The position numbers and the translations under genes were made by a program. Below, in pieces: positions 30,858 through 39,433 of a stretch of DNA of 64,000 nucleotides; the first letter of the stretch is position 1, and every line of letters starts with the position of its first letter. Under the pieces are notes generated by a model. The model was not told where the DNA came from. It did not search any database and saw nothing but the letters and a program-made list of their open reading frames with translations. Origin of the DNA: CALXCT01 sp964422185 (GTDB lineage: Bacteria; Bacillota; Clostridia; Oscillospirales; Oscillospiraceae); the NCBI GenBank assembly GCA_964422185.1, contig CAYRAG010000002.1, positions 17,945 through 81,944 on the forward strand, written 5' to 3'.

Positions 30858-32231
30858 CTACAGGCCCAGCAGGATCCGTGCGAACTGGAAATAAATCAGC
30901 AGGGACAGCGCGTCCACCACGGTGGAGATGAACGGGGAGGCCATGACGGCCGGATCGAAGCCCAGCTTCTCCGCCAGCATGGGCAGGATACAGCCCACGC
31001 TCTTGGCGGAGATCACCGTGCCGATCAGGGTCAGGCAGACGACCGCCGCCACCATGGGCGTGACCGCCGGGTTGTGGAACAGCAGGCGGTCTACCAGCAT
31101 CATTTTCACGAAGTTGGCCGCTGCCAGACAGACGCCGCAGACGACCGCCACCCGGATCTCTTTCCAGAGCACCCGGGGCAGGTCTGAGAACGACACCTCG
31201 TCCAGGGCCAGGGCGCGGATGACCGCGGTGGACGCCTGGGTGCCGCTGTTTCCCCCGGTGCCGGTCAGCATGGGGATGAACGCCGTGAGGATGGTGAACG
31301 CCATCAGGGCGTTCTCAAACCGGGTGAGAATGACGCTGGTCACGGTGGCGGAGAGCATCAGCAGCATCAGCCAGGGGAGCCGGGACTTCCAGGTCTCAAA
31401 AACCCCGGTGCGGAGGTAGGGCTTGTCAGACGGCTTCATGGCGGCCATCTTCGCGATATCCTCCGTCGTCTCCTCCTCCATGACATCCATGGCGTCATCG
31501 AAGGTGACGATCCCCACCAGCCGCTCCTCCTCATCCACCACGGGGATGGCGGACAGGTCGTAGCGGGAGAACAGCTGTGCCACATCCTCACGGTCGTCGT
31601 GGGTGTGGACGGAGACCACATTCGTCTCCATGATGTCCCGGATGCGGGTCTCGTAGCTGGACAGCAGCAGGCGCCGCACCGTCACCACGCCGATGAGCAC
31701 CCGGTTCTGGGTGACATAGCAGGTGTATACGGTCTCCCGATCCAGCCCGATTTTCCGGATCCGGGCGAAGGACTCCTCCACAGTGGAGTCCTGGTGGAGG
31801 TATACAAACTCCGGCGTCATGATGGAGCCGGCGCTGTCTTTCGGGTAGCTGAGCAGCTCGTTGAGCTGGTTGCGGGTGTCCGCGTCCACATTGCGCAGGA
31901 TACGGGACACCACATTGGCGGGCATGTCCTCCAGGATATCCGCCGCGTCGTCCAGATACAGATCCTCAATGACCGCACGCAGCTCCGTGTCCGTCAGGTT
32001 GGAGATCAGCTTCTCCTGGACATCGCTGTCTTTGAGGTAGGTAAAGATGGCGGCCGCCATACTCTTGGGCAGCATGCGGAACACCAGCACCTGAAGCTCA
32101 CGATCCTCCAGTTCCTCCAGAAACTGGGCGATGTCCACCTCGTTCATCTCGACGAGCTGAGCTTTCAGCTCCCGGAACCGGCGGTCTTTCGCCAGCTGGG
32201 TCAGGTAATCAAAATCCACATTCTCCGGCAT
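30858..32231 (-). CDS. mgtE: Magnesium transporter MgtE
   Basis: 457 residues, normal MgtE size. Start ATG at 32231. N-terminal helical superfamily domain (about 1-130, with LPKSMAAAIFTYL and ILEDMPANVVSRIL), two CBS domains (about 135-250, PEFVYLHQDSTVEESF and VVSVHTHDDREDVAQLF), a connecting helix, then five membrane helices. The Mg2+ path motif is in the last part (TGTGGNSGTQASTAVIRALAL and SPFISTVVDALSLLIYF, read in pieces). The cytosolic domains bind Mg2+ and close the pore when it is plentiful. A long leader with a terminator precedes the gene, so Mg2+-dependent transcription control is likely. Confidence 0.95.
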   Translation of the reverse strand: MPENVDFDYLTQLAKDRRFRELKAQLVEMNEVDIAQFLEELEDRELQVLVFRMLPKSMAAAIFTYLKDSDVQEKLISNLTDTELRAVIEDLYLDDAADILEDMPANVVSRILRNVDADTRNQLNELLSYPKDSAGSIMTPEFVYLHQDSTVEESFARIRKIGLDRETVYTCYVTQNRVLIGVVTVRRLLLSSYETRIRDIMETNVVSVHTHDDREDVAQLFSRYDLSAIPVVDEEERLVGIVTFDDAMDVMEEETTEDIAKMAAMKPSDKPYLRTGVFETWKSRLPWLMLLMLSATVTSVILTRFENALMAFTILTAFIPMLTGTGGNSGTQASTAVIRALALDEVSFSDLPRVLWKEIRVAVVCGVCLAAANFVKMMLVDRLLFHNPAVTPMVAAVVCLTLIGTVISAKSVGCILPMLAEKLGFDPAVMASPFISTVVDALSLLIYFQFARILLGL

Positions 32232-32587
32232 GGGAAATCTCCCCTTTCCAATGATTTTTCACTGGAAAGCGGACAGAAAAAGCAGCCAGGGCAGAATCTG
32301 CCGTTGGCTGCTGTCAGGAACGCGTGACGCGCGGGGCAGCGCACACTCCCGCCCCCGGGAGACGGCTGTCCGGACCGGGAATGGCCGCGGGGATCCCCGC
32401 GCATCCGGTCTCAGGGAAGGCAGCGGCGCCGCCGTCCTGACGAAGTCAGGCCGTCTTCCGCCGCCGCCTGGCGTTTCTGATCACAGCTGTCCGCTTTCGC
32501 GGCCTTACCTCGGCCTGTTGACACTTCGTCTCACCTTCCTCTGGGTTTGAAATCAGGCGGCGTCTGCCGCCCGGCGGATCTCCGCCG
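32232..32587 (-). promoter_or_regulatory. Attenuator-type leader of mgtE
   Basis: About 356 nt from the predicted start to mgtE. The minus strand carries GGAAGG-TGA-GACGAAG, which can pair with CTTCGTC and, 18 nt further on, CCTTCC, a two-step closing stem around an aptamer-sized region. The leader ends in a strong terminator just before the gene. GGTGAGAC and GTCAACAG recall pieces of the Mg2+ M-box, but in a different order and without its other conserved segments. A metal-sensing riboswitch is inferred; the class is open. Confidence 0.5.
32277..32312 (-). terminator. Terminator inside the mgtE leader
   Basis: Minus strand AGCAGCCA / TGGCTGCT enclosing GGCAGA / TCTGCC, followed by TTTT. 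It ends 46 bases before the mgtE start codon, so it must be overcome for expression. Confidence 0.8.
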
Positions 32588-32593
32588 CGACTT

Positions 32594-32622
32594 ATGGTAC
32601 CACATCGCCGGCCGGTTTGCAA
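32594..32622 (-). promoter_or_regulatory. Promoter of mgtE
   Basis: Minus strand TTGCAA (32622-32617), 17 bases, TACCAT (32599-32594). Predicted start near 32587. Confidence 0.65.
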
Positions 32623-32640
32623 GCGAAATCCGGCGCGCGG

Positions 32641-32677
32641 AAAAGAACCGCCCCCGCGGGATTCCCTGCGGGGGCGG
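32641..32677 (-). terminator. Terminator of the recJ-to-Mrp operon
   Basis: Minus strand CCGCCCCCGC / GCGGGGGCGG stem with a 10-base loop, then TTCTTTT. It lies seven bases after the Mrp stop codon. Confidence 0.8.
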
Positions 32678-32683
32678 AAAAGT

Positions 32684-33517
32684 TCAGATCTGCTCCGCGT
32701 CCAGCTGTGCGGCCACCTCAGCCAGGTAGTTGGGCTCGAGATGCTCGATCATCCCGGCGTCGCAGGCCGCGGACACGGCGGGGTCGATGGGCAGCCGGGC
32801 CAGGACTTTCAGGCCCATGCTCCTGGCCACCTCCTCGATGTGGCTCTCCCCGAAGATGGCGTGCTCCGCGCCGCAGTTGGGGCACCTGAAGTAGCTGTAG
32901 TTCTCCACCAGGCCCAGGATGGGGATGTTCATCATTTTGGCCATGTTGACCGCCTTGGTGACGATCATGGACACCAGATCCTGAGGAGAGGTGACAACGA
33001 TGATGCCGTCCACGGGAATGGACTGGAAGACGGTCAGGGGCACATCGCCGGTTCCGGGCGGCATGTCCACGAAGAGATAGTCCACATCGCCCCAGAACAC
33101 ATCCGTCCAGAACTGCTTGACGACGCCGGCGAGCACCGGGCCGCGCCAGATGACGGGATCCGTCTCGTTGGCGGTGAGCAGGTTCAGGGACATGACCTGA
33201 ACGCCGCAGGCGCTGCGCACCGGGAGGATGCCCAGATCGTTGGCGCCCGCTTTCTCGTGCAGATGGAACGCCTTGGGGATGGAGGGGCCGGTGATGTCCG
33301 CGTCCAGGATTCCCACACTGCGCCCGCGCTGGGACATGGCGGTGGCGAGGCAGGCGGTGACGGTGCTCTTCCCCACGCCGCCCTTGCCGCTGACGACGGC
33401 GATGACTTTGCGGATGGTGGAGTGCTCGTTGCACTTCTCGTGCATGTCCAGAGGCGCCGTGCGGTCGCTGCAGTTTTCCGCGCAGGCGGAACAGTTTTGG
33501 TTGCATTCTTCAGACAT
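32684..33517 (-). CDS. Mrp/NBP35-family iron-sulfur carrier ATPase
   Basis: 277 residues; ATG at 33517 behind AAGAAGGAG. It has a deviant Walker A VVSGKGGVGKST (about residue 41), DADITGPSIP, and YLFVDMPPGTGD. The N-terminal cysteines CNQNCSACAENC form a ferredoxin-like cluster site as in NBP35, and CPNCG near residue 215 gives the CxxC that bridges two subunits. Members carry 4Fe-4S clusters to apo-enzymes in the cytoplasm. Last gene of the operon that starts at recJ. Confidence 0.93.
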   Translation of the reverse strand: MSEECNQNCSACAENCSDRTAPLDMHEKCNEHSTIRKVIAVVSGKGGVGKSTVTACLATAMSQRGRSVGILDADITGPSIPKAFHLHEKAGANDLGILPVRSACGVQVMSLNLLTANETDPVIWRGPVLAGVVKQFWTDVFWGDVDYLFVDMPPGTGDVPLTVFQSIPVDGIIVVTSPQDLVSMIVTKAVNMAKMMNIPILGLVENYSYFRCPNCGAEHAIFGESHIEEVARSMGLKVLARLPIDPAVSAACDAGMIEHLEPNYLAEVAAQLDAEQI

Positions 33518-33551
33518 GGTAGTCGCTCCTTCTTCTTTTCAGTTTCCCGGG

Positions 33552-34487
33552 TTAGTAGCTGTAGGTGCCGCCGCCGATGAACTCCCGCAGCAGGGAGTCC
33601 TTGGCGACCAGATCCGGGCTGATGGCCTCAAAGTAATCAAAGCCGTGGATGAGATCCAGCAGCTCCCCGTGGCGCTCATTCTCCGCCGGAACCGCCTCCA
33701 GCAGCGGCACGGCGTAGTGCTTCATGACAGACACCTCATAGGGCAGGGAGGAGTCGAAGATGATGTCCGCACGGTTTTTATAGGGGGAGATGTACAGCTT
33801 CTCGCCCCGGCGGACATTGGCCCACATCTCCAGCGTCTCCGAGACATCGGTGCCCCGGAAGTTGTAGTCCCGGACCGCCCGGCGGGTCAGGCGCATCCAG
33901 GTGCCCTTGAAGCGCAGCTGGCTGCCGTCGTTGACATTGGACCGGGCGGAGATGTACAGCTTCGTGGCCTCGGGATGGCGCCCGGCGATGTCGTCGCTCA
34001 GGGCGTGGATCCCCTCGAAGATGGCGATCTCATTTTTGCCCAGGCGCAGCGGGGTGCCCCGGGCGTCGTTGCGCATCTGCCGGGAGAACTCGAACTTGGG
34101 CACGATGACCTGCGCCCCGGCGGACAGCTCGGTGAAGTGCCGGTCCAGCAGATCCATGTCCATGCATTTGGGCGACTCGAAGTCGATGTCGCCGTCCGGC
34201 GTGCGGGGCGCGGTTCTGGGGTTGAGCGTCTTGAAGTAGTTGTCCATGGAGATGGTGTGGGTGGAGATCCCCCTGCGCTCCAGCTCCTCCTCCAGTTTCA
34301 GGGCCGTGGTGGTCTTGCCGGAGCCGGACGGGCCGGACAGCAGAACCAGCGGGCTGCGCTCCAGGTTGGCGGCGATCTTGTCCGCCGCCAGCACGATGCG
34401 ATCCCGGTAGTTCTGATCGCACTCCGCCAGGAAGCCGGTGACATCGGATCGGATGCGGTCGTTGATCTCCTGCAGCTGGTAGGCCAT
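33552..34487 (-). CDS. Uridine kinase-like nucleoside kinase
   Basis: 311 residues, ATG at 34487 after AAGGAGG. P-loop GPSGSGKTTTALKL (about residue 52), SMDNYFKTLNPR as the substrate-binding segment following it, and IFEGIHAL as Walker B-like strand place it in the uridine kinase/phosphoribulokinase family. The roughly 45-residue N-terminal extension and length over 300 fit the Firmicutes group annotated as nucleoside kinase; the actual substrate is untested. It lies in the hemZ operon with 15 bases to the upstream gene. Confidence 0.9.
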   Translation of the reverse strand: MAYQLQEINDRIRSDVTGFLAECDQNYRDRIVLAADKIAANLERSPLVLLSGPSGSGKTTTALKLEEELERRGISTHTISMDNYFKTLNPRTAPRTPDGDIDFESPKCMDMDLLDRHFTELSAGAQVIVPKFEFSRQMRNDARGTPLRLGKNEIAIFEGIHALSDDIAGRHPEATKLYISARSNVNDGSQLRFKGTWMRLTRRAVRDYNFRGTDVSETLEMWANVRRGEKLYISPYKNRADIIFDSSLPYEVSVMKHYAVPLLEAVPAENERHGELLDLIHGFDYFEAISPDLVAKDSLLREFIGGGTYSY

Positions 34488-34502
34488 AGCTGAGAACCTC
34501 CT

Positions 34503-36005
34503 TCAAGGTGATGGCACGCCGCCGTCCCGCATGCGCTGCCAGAACGGGAGCAGGGCGTCCCTGGCCTCCAGCGTGCGGTCCAGCCGGGCGAGATAGGAAT
34601 CCGGATACTTGGGGTTCGCGAGGCGGCGGATCATCCCGGAGCCGGGATCCACCAGTTTGGTGACGCCGCCCGCGCCCAGGGAGACAATGGTGTGCAGCTC
34701 CTCCATCATGGCGATGTTGTACACGCTCTCGCAGCCGGGTCTGCACCAGCCCACATTCTCCAGACCGCCGGACATGTACTTCTGGCGGTAGAGGTAGTAG
34801 GGGGTGTAGCCGGCGGCGGTCAGGCGATCCCAGGCGTAGTCCAGCATGGCGGCGGTCTCCTCCCCGCCGGGCAGCCGGCAGGGGGAGCGGGAGAGAGCGG
34901 AGCCCCGCTTAAGCGCCAGGGTGTGGACGGTGAGATTCTCCGGCGCCAGATCCAGCACGCCGTCCAGGCTGTACCGGAATCCGTCCAGGTCGTCCTCCGG
35001 GAGACCCGCGATCAGATCCATGTTCACCACCCGGAACCCGGCGCGGCGCACGAGATCGCAGGCCTCATACACCTGCGCCGCGGTGTGTGCCCGGCCCATG
35101 GCCCGCAGCACGGAATCCCGCAGCGTCTGGGGATTGACGGAGATCCGATCCACGCCGTGCTCTTTGAGTACCGCCAGCTTCTCCGCCGTGATGGTGTCCG
35201 GGCGGCCGGCCTCCACAGTATACTCCAGACACTGCCCCAGGTCAAACCCGCGCCGGATGGCGCCGAGAACTCTGCTCAGCTGTTCCGGGGACAGGGTGGT
35301 GGGGGTGCCGCCCCCGATATACACGCAGCGGACGACGGTGCCGGCCTGCCGGGCGAGTGCGCCTGTGTAAGAGGTCTCCCGCTCCAGGGCCTCCAGGTAG
35401 GGCTCCACCAGTTTCAGGCAGCCCCTGATGTCCGCGGAGACGAACGAGCAGTAGGCGCAGCGGCTGGGGCAGAACGGGATGCCGGCATACAGGGAGAACT
35501 GATTCGGCGAGAGCAGCTCCTTGACGCGCAGGCTGGCCTGGGCGCAGGTGACCGCCAGCTCCGCCCGGCGGGGGGAGACGAGGTAGACCCGCTCCAGCTG
35601 CCGCTTCGCCTGGGCGGGGGACAGCCCCTGCTCCAGATCCCGGGTGGGCAGCTTCACCGGCCGGACGCCGGTCAGGGCGCCCCAGACGGGGGTCTTCCCC
35701 AGCGCCTGCACGCCGGCTTTGTAAAACGCGAACTTCACCGCGTGCTGCAGCACCCGGTACTGCTCCGTTTCGCTCTGCCCCGCGGGATCCCGGCACCGGG
35801 AGACACCCCGGTATTCGCGCCCCTCCCAGAAAAGCCGGGCGGTGGCGGTGGCCCAGGTGGCGCCCCGGTGGAGCGCCAGGATGACAGAGGGTTCGCTTCC
35901 CTCCGGCGGCTCCGGGGGATACTCCGGGCGCTGGCCGGGGAAGAGCGTCAGCAGCATCTGCTCGGCGGCGTAGCGGTAGCTGTGGCCGCGTAGATACAGT
36001 TTCAT
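34503..36005 (-). CDS. hemZ: Radical SAM coproporphyrinogen dehydrogenase HemZ
   Basis: 500 residues. ATG at 36005 lies one base after the stop of the MBL gene, so translation is coupled. The radical SAM motif is CPSRCAYC (CxxxCxxC, about residue 175) after SLYAGIPF; then YIGGGTPTTLSPEQL, the GGGTP SAM loop of HemN-type enzymes, and NMDLIAGLPEDD. The roughly 160-residue N-terminal region is typical of HemZ. HemZ is named for oxygen-independent coproporphyrinogen oxidation, but in many anaerobes lacking haem synthesis its role is uncertain; no other haem genes are seen here. Confidence 0.92.
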   Translation of the reverse strand: MKLYLRGHSYRYAAEQMLLTLFPGQRPEYPPEPPEGSEPSVILALHRGATWATATARLFWEGREYRGVSRCRDPAGQSETEQYRVLQHAVKFAFYKAGVQALGKTPVWGALTGVRPVKLPTRDLEQGLSPAQAKRQLERVYLVSPRRAELAVTCAQASLRVKELLSPNQFSLYAGIPFCPSRCAYCSFVSADIRGCLKLVEPYLEALERETSYTGALARQAGTVVRCVYIGGGTPTTLSPEQLSRVLGAIRRGFDLGQCLEYTVEAGRPDTITAEKLAVLKEHGVDRISVNPQTLRDSVLRAMGRAHTAAQVYEACDLVRRAGFRVVNMDLIAGLPEDDLDGFRYSLDGVLDLAPENLTVHTLALKRGSALSRSPCRLPGGEETAAMLDYAWDRLTAAGYTPYYLYRQKYMSGGLENVGWCRPGCESVYNIAMMEELHTIVSLGAGGVTKLVDPGSGMIRRLANPKYPDSYLARLDRTLEARDALLPFWQRMRDGGVPSP

Positions 36006-36006
36006 G

Positions 36007-36630
36007 TCAGTGGCGCATGGCCTCGATCATGTAGTAGTTGGTGGCCCGCTCCGTGGACAGCTTCGTGGTGCCCTCGTGGCCCGGGCAGACGGTGTAGTCG
36101 CCCTCCAGCCGGGCAAGGCGCTTGAGGGACTGGAGGATCTGTCCGTAATCCCCGTCCGGGAAGTCCGTGCGCCCGCAGGAGCCCCGGAACAGGGTGTCCC
36201 CGGTGAACAGCACATCCTCCACCCGCAGCACCACGGATCCGGCGGAGTGGCCGGGGGTGTGCATGAGCACCTCGATATACAACGAGCCCACTTTCACCTT
36301 GTCGCCCTCGTCGTAGAAGCGGATATTGGGCAGATCCGGGGGCAGGGTGAACAGATCCCGGGGCTTGTTGACATAGTCGTCCCGGTGGATGAAGATCGGG
36401 ATATCCGGGAGCGTCTCCAGCAGTTCCGGGATGGCGGAGGTGTGGTCATAGTGGCCGTGGGTCAGTAGGATGCACGCCGGCCGGGTGTCCGGGTCGTCCC
36501 TGGCCACCGCGGCGAGGATCTGATCCGCGTCGTCGCCGGGGTCGATGATGGCGGCGCGCTTCGCCTCCTCGTCCTCCACGATATAGCAGTTGGTGCCGAT
36601 TGCGCCCACCTGGAGCATCTTGATAATCAT
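36007..36630 (-). CDS. MBL-fold hydrolase, glyoxalase II-like
   Basis: 207 residues; ATG at 36630 with GGGAGGAG upstream. Complete binuclear zinc motif THGHYDH, plus HTPGHSAGS, FTGDTLF and CPGHEGTT, as in YqgX/YcbL-type hydrolases. Likely thioester hydrolysis in the cytoplasm; exact substrate unknown. It lies 21 bases after dtd. Confidence 0.93.
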   Translation of the reverse strand: MIIKMLQVGAIGTNCYIVEDEEAKRAAIIDPGDDADQILAAVARDDPDTRPACILLTHGHYDHTSAIPELLETLPDIPIFIHRDDYVNKPRDLFTLPPDLPNIRFYDEGDKVKVGSLYIEVLMHTPGHSAGSVVLRVEDVLFTGDTLFRGSCGRTDFPDGDYGQILQSLKRLARLEGDYTVCPGHEGTTKLSTERATNYYMIEAMRH

Positions 36631-36651
36631 GAGGATCTCCTCCCTGTCAAC

Positions 36652-37107
36652 TCAGTTGTCGCCCCTGAGGCGGTCGGTGTCCAGCAGAATGGTCACCGGA
36701 CCGTCATTCACGGACGCCACTTTCATCTCCGCGCCGAACCGGCCGTGCTCCACCTGGAACCCCCGGGCCCTGCACTGATCCAGAAACCGCTCGTACAGGG
36801 GGACGGCCAGATCCGGGCCGGCCGCATGGGAGAAACCGGGGCGGCGGCTGGAGGTGTCCGCATACAGGGTGAACTGGGAGACCACCAGCAGCGCGCCGCC
36901 CGCCTGGGCCAGGCTCCGGTTCATTTTGCCGTTTTCGTCCCCGAACACCCGCAGGTTGCAGATTTTCTCCGCCAGCCGGTCGCAGTCCGCCTCCGTGTCG
37001 TTCGGCCCCACGCCCAGCAGAACCAGAAAGCCGGTTTGAATCGCGCCGGCCTCCGCGCCGTCGATGGTGACGCTGGCGGAGGAGACGCGGGTGACCACCG
37101 CACGCAT
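36652..37107 (-). CDS. dtd: D-aminoacyl-tRNA deacylase
   Basis: 151 residues, ATG at 37107 behind AAAGGAAG (the frame runs on to 37206 inside relA). DTD hydrolyses D-amino acids and glycine wrongly attached to tRNA. Seen: MRAVVTRVSSASVTIDG start, the catalytic SQFTLYAD (about 78) and the cross-subunit NDGPVTIL motif (about 137). The relA-dtd neighbourhood is conserved in Firmicutes. Confidence 0.96.
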   Translation of the reverse strand: MRAVVTRVSSASVTIDGAEAGAIQTGFLVLLGVGPNDTEADCDRLAEKICNLRVFGDENGKMNRSLAQAGGALLVVSQFTLYADTSSRRPGFSHAAGPDLAVPLYERFLDQCRARGFQVEHGRFGAEMKVASVNDGPVTILLDTDRLRGDN

Positions 37108-37135
37108 GGGGATCATCTTCCTTTCCCGGCCGGGC

Positions 37136-39376
37136 TCAGCCCTGCCGCTCCCCGGCGCGGGAAACCTGGTACACGCCGGGGATCTGATTGAGTTTCGTGA
37201 TGACATTGTTCAGCTCGTCCCGGTTTTTTACCTCCATGACGATGGAGACCGCGGCGTAGCCGTCCGGCAGGCCCCGGGCGGCGAGGGCGTCTACTTTCAC
37301 CTTGACGGTGGACAGTGCCATCGCCACATCCAGCGTCAGGCCGTCCCGATCCTTGGCGGAGATCTCCAGGGAGGTCCGGTAGGCGGGCAGACAGTCCTCC
37401 GTCCAGGCCACATGGATCCAGCGCTCGCTCTCGTCCGGTTTGCGCTTCTCCGGCGCGGCGTTGGGGCAGTCCGCCCGGTGGACGGAGACGCCGTACCCCC
37501 GGGTGATGAACCCGACCACCGGGTCGCCGGGGACGGGGGTGCAGCACTTGGCGAATTTCACCAGACAGTTGCCCAGCCCCTCCACGATGATGCCGGAGTC
37601 CGAGTGCTTCGGAACCGCCACCTTGTTCTGTTTCGATTCGCCGGAGGTGCCGGGCATGATCACGGCCTCCTCCAGGCTCCTGGCGGCGGCCAGCTTATCC
37701 GCCTGGATGCGGCGCAGCCGGGTGATCTCCTCCCGGATGCGGTTGACCGCCTTCACGGCGGTGGTGCCGCCGTACCCGATGGACGCGTAGAGCTCGTCCA
37801 GGGAGTTGCAGCGCACTTTCTTCAGAATGGACGGCAGGATCTCCTCACTGGTGATATCGGACAGCTGCAGCCCCGCGTGCTTGAGCTCCGACTCAAAGGA
37901 GGCCCGGCCGGTGACGATATTCTCCTCCCGGCGCTCTTTCTTGAACCACTGCCGGATCTTGTTGCGCGCCTCGTTGCTCCGGGCGATCTTCAGCCAGTCC
38001 CGGCTGGGCCCGTGGGCGGTCTTGGAGGTGATGACCTCCACAATATCCCCGTTCTCCAGGATGGTGTCGAAGGGGACGATGCGGCCGTTGACCTTGGCGC
38101 CGGTCATCCGGTTGCCCACCTCGGAGTGGATGGAGTAGGCGAAGTCGATGGGCGTGGAGTTGGCGGGCAGCGACTTCACATCCCCCTTGGGGGTGAAGAC
38201 GAACACCTCGTCGTCGAACATGTCCACGCGCATCCGGTGCACAAACTCCTCCGCGTCGGACACCTGCTCGCTCTCCAGGATCTTCCGGATCCACTCGAAA
38301 GTCTCCTCCGAGCCCAGTTTCTGGTTAGCCATGCCCTGCTTGTATTTCCAGTGCGCGGCAATGCCGTACTCCGCCTGCTGGTGCATGGCCTCGGTGCGGA
38401 TCTGCACCTCGAACGGGATGCCGTCCTTGCCGAAGACCGTGGTGTGAAGCGACTGGTAGCCGTTGGGCTTCGGCGTGCCGATATAGTCCTTGAACCTGCC
38501 CAGCACGGGCTTGAACAGGTCGTGGATACAGCCGATGACATAGTAGCAGCTGGGGATGTCGTTCACAATGACCCGGAACGCGTACAGGTCGAACACCTCG
38601 TCCAGCGTCTTGTTCTGGGAGAACATCTTGCGGTAGATGGAGTAGATGTGCTTCACCCTGCCGTATACCTTGCACTCGATGTGTTCCTCCGCCAGCCGCT
38701 TTTCAATCATGGCCTGGGTGGTGGCCAGGAACTCCTCGTGGGCGGCGGACTTCATCTTCAGCTCGTCCTCAATCTCCTTGTACCCCACGGGATCCAGGAA
38801 CTTCAACGAGGTGTCCTCCAGCTCCCACTTGATCTTCTGCATGCCCAGCCGGTGGGCCAGCGGCGCGTAGATCTCCATGGTCTCCAGCGCTTTCTCCCGC
38901 TGCTTCAGGGGCGTCTGGTACTGCATGGTGCGCATGTTGTGCAGCCGGTCGCAGATCTTCACCAGGATGACCCGGATGTCCTTGACCATGGCGATGAGCA
39001 TCTTGCGCAGATTCTCCATCTGCTCCTCTTCCTTGGAGGTGTACTGCACCCGGGACAGCTTCGTGACGCCGTCCACCAGGTCGGCTACGGAGCGCCCGAA
39101 CTTCCTGGCGATGTCATCGTAGGTGATCTCCGTGTCCTCAATGCAGTCGTGGAGCAGCGCGGCCATGACGCTCTCCAGATCCAGACCCAGGTCGGCGACG
39201 AGCTCCGCCACCGCCAGGGGATGGGTGATGTAGGCGGAGCCGTCTTTGCGCAGCTGGCCCCGGTGCGCATTGTCCGCGTAGGTAAACGCGGTATACAGCA
39301 GCTGCCGGTCGAAGTTGGGCTGGTAGGTGGCAAGCTTCTCCTCCAGTGCCTGATATCGCTCCAGAATGGGATCCAT
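37136..39376 (-). CDS. relA: Bifunctional (p)ppGpp synthetase/hydrolase RelA/SpoT
   Basis: 746 residues, ATG at 39376. Makes and breaks the stringent-response alarmone. Order: HD hydrolase domain with LLHDCIEDT (about 74), synthetase domain with YGRVKHIYSIYRKM and the (p)ppGpp site near PNGYQSLHTTVFG (about 310), TGS domain VFVFTPKGDVKSLP (about 395), then the conserved-Cys region with KCCTPVPGD (about 620) and an ACT domain at the C-terminus. Both catalytic halves look intact, so it should be the main Rel enzyme. It lies between recJ and dtd. Confidence 0.97.
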   Translation of the reverse strand: MDPILERYQALEEKLATYQPNFDRQLLYTAFTYADNAHRGQLRKDGSAYITHPLAVAELVADLGLDLESVMAALLHDCIEDTEITYDDIARKFGRSVADLVDGVTKLSRVQYTSKEEEQMENLRKMLIAMVKDIRVILVKICDRLHNMRTMQYQTPLKQREKALETMEIYAPLAHRLGMQKIKWELEDTSLKFLDPVGYKEIEDELKMKSAAHEEFLATTQAMIEKRLAEEHIECKVYGRVKHIYSIYRKMFSQNKTLDEVFDLYAFRVIVNDIPSCYYVIGCIHDLFKPVLGRFKDYIGTPKPNGYQSLHTTVFGKDGIPFEVQIRTEAMHQQAEYGIAAHWKYKQGMANQKLGSEETFEWIRKILESEQVSDAEEFVHRMRVDMFDDEVFVFTPKGDVKSLPANSTPIDFAYSIHSEVGNRMTGAKVNGRIVPFDTILENGDIVEVITSKTAHGPSRDWLKIARSNEARNKIRQWFKKERREENIVTGRASFESELKHAGLQLSDITSEEILPSILKKVRCNSLDELYASIGYGGTTAVKAVNRIREEITRLRRIQADKLAAARSLEEAVIMPGTSGESKQNKVAVPKHSDSGIIVEGLGNCLVKFAKCCTPVPGDPVVGFITRGYGVSVHRADCPNAAPEKRKPDESERWIHVAWTEDCLPAYRTSLEISAKDRDGLTLDVAMALSTVKVKVDALAARGLPDGYAAVSIVMEVKNRDELNNVITKLNQIPGVYQVSRAGERQG

Positions 39377-39433
39377 GAACTATCACCGCCTTGTACAGAC
39401 CGCGGGGACAGGGGGCGTTTCCCGCCCGGTTCG

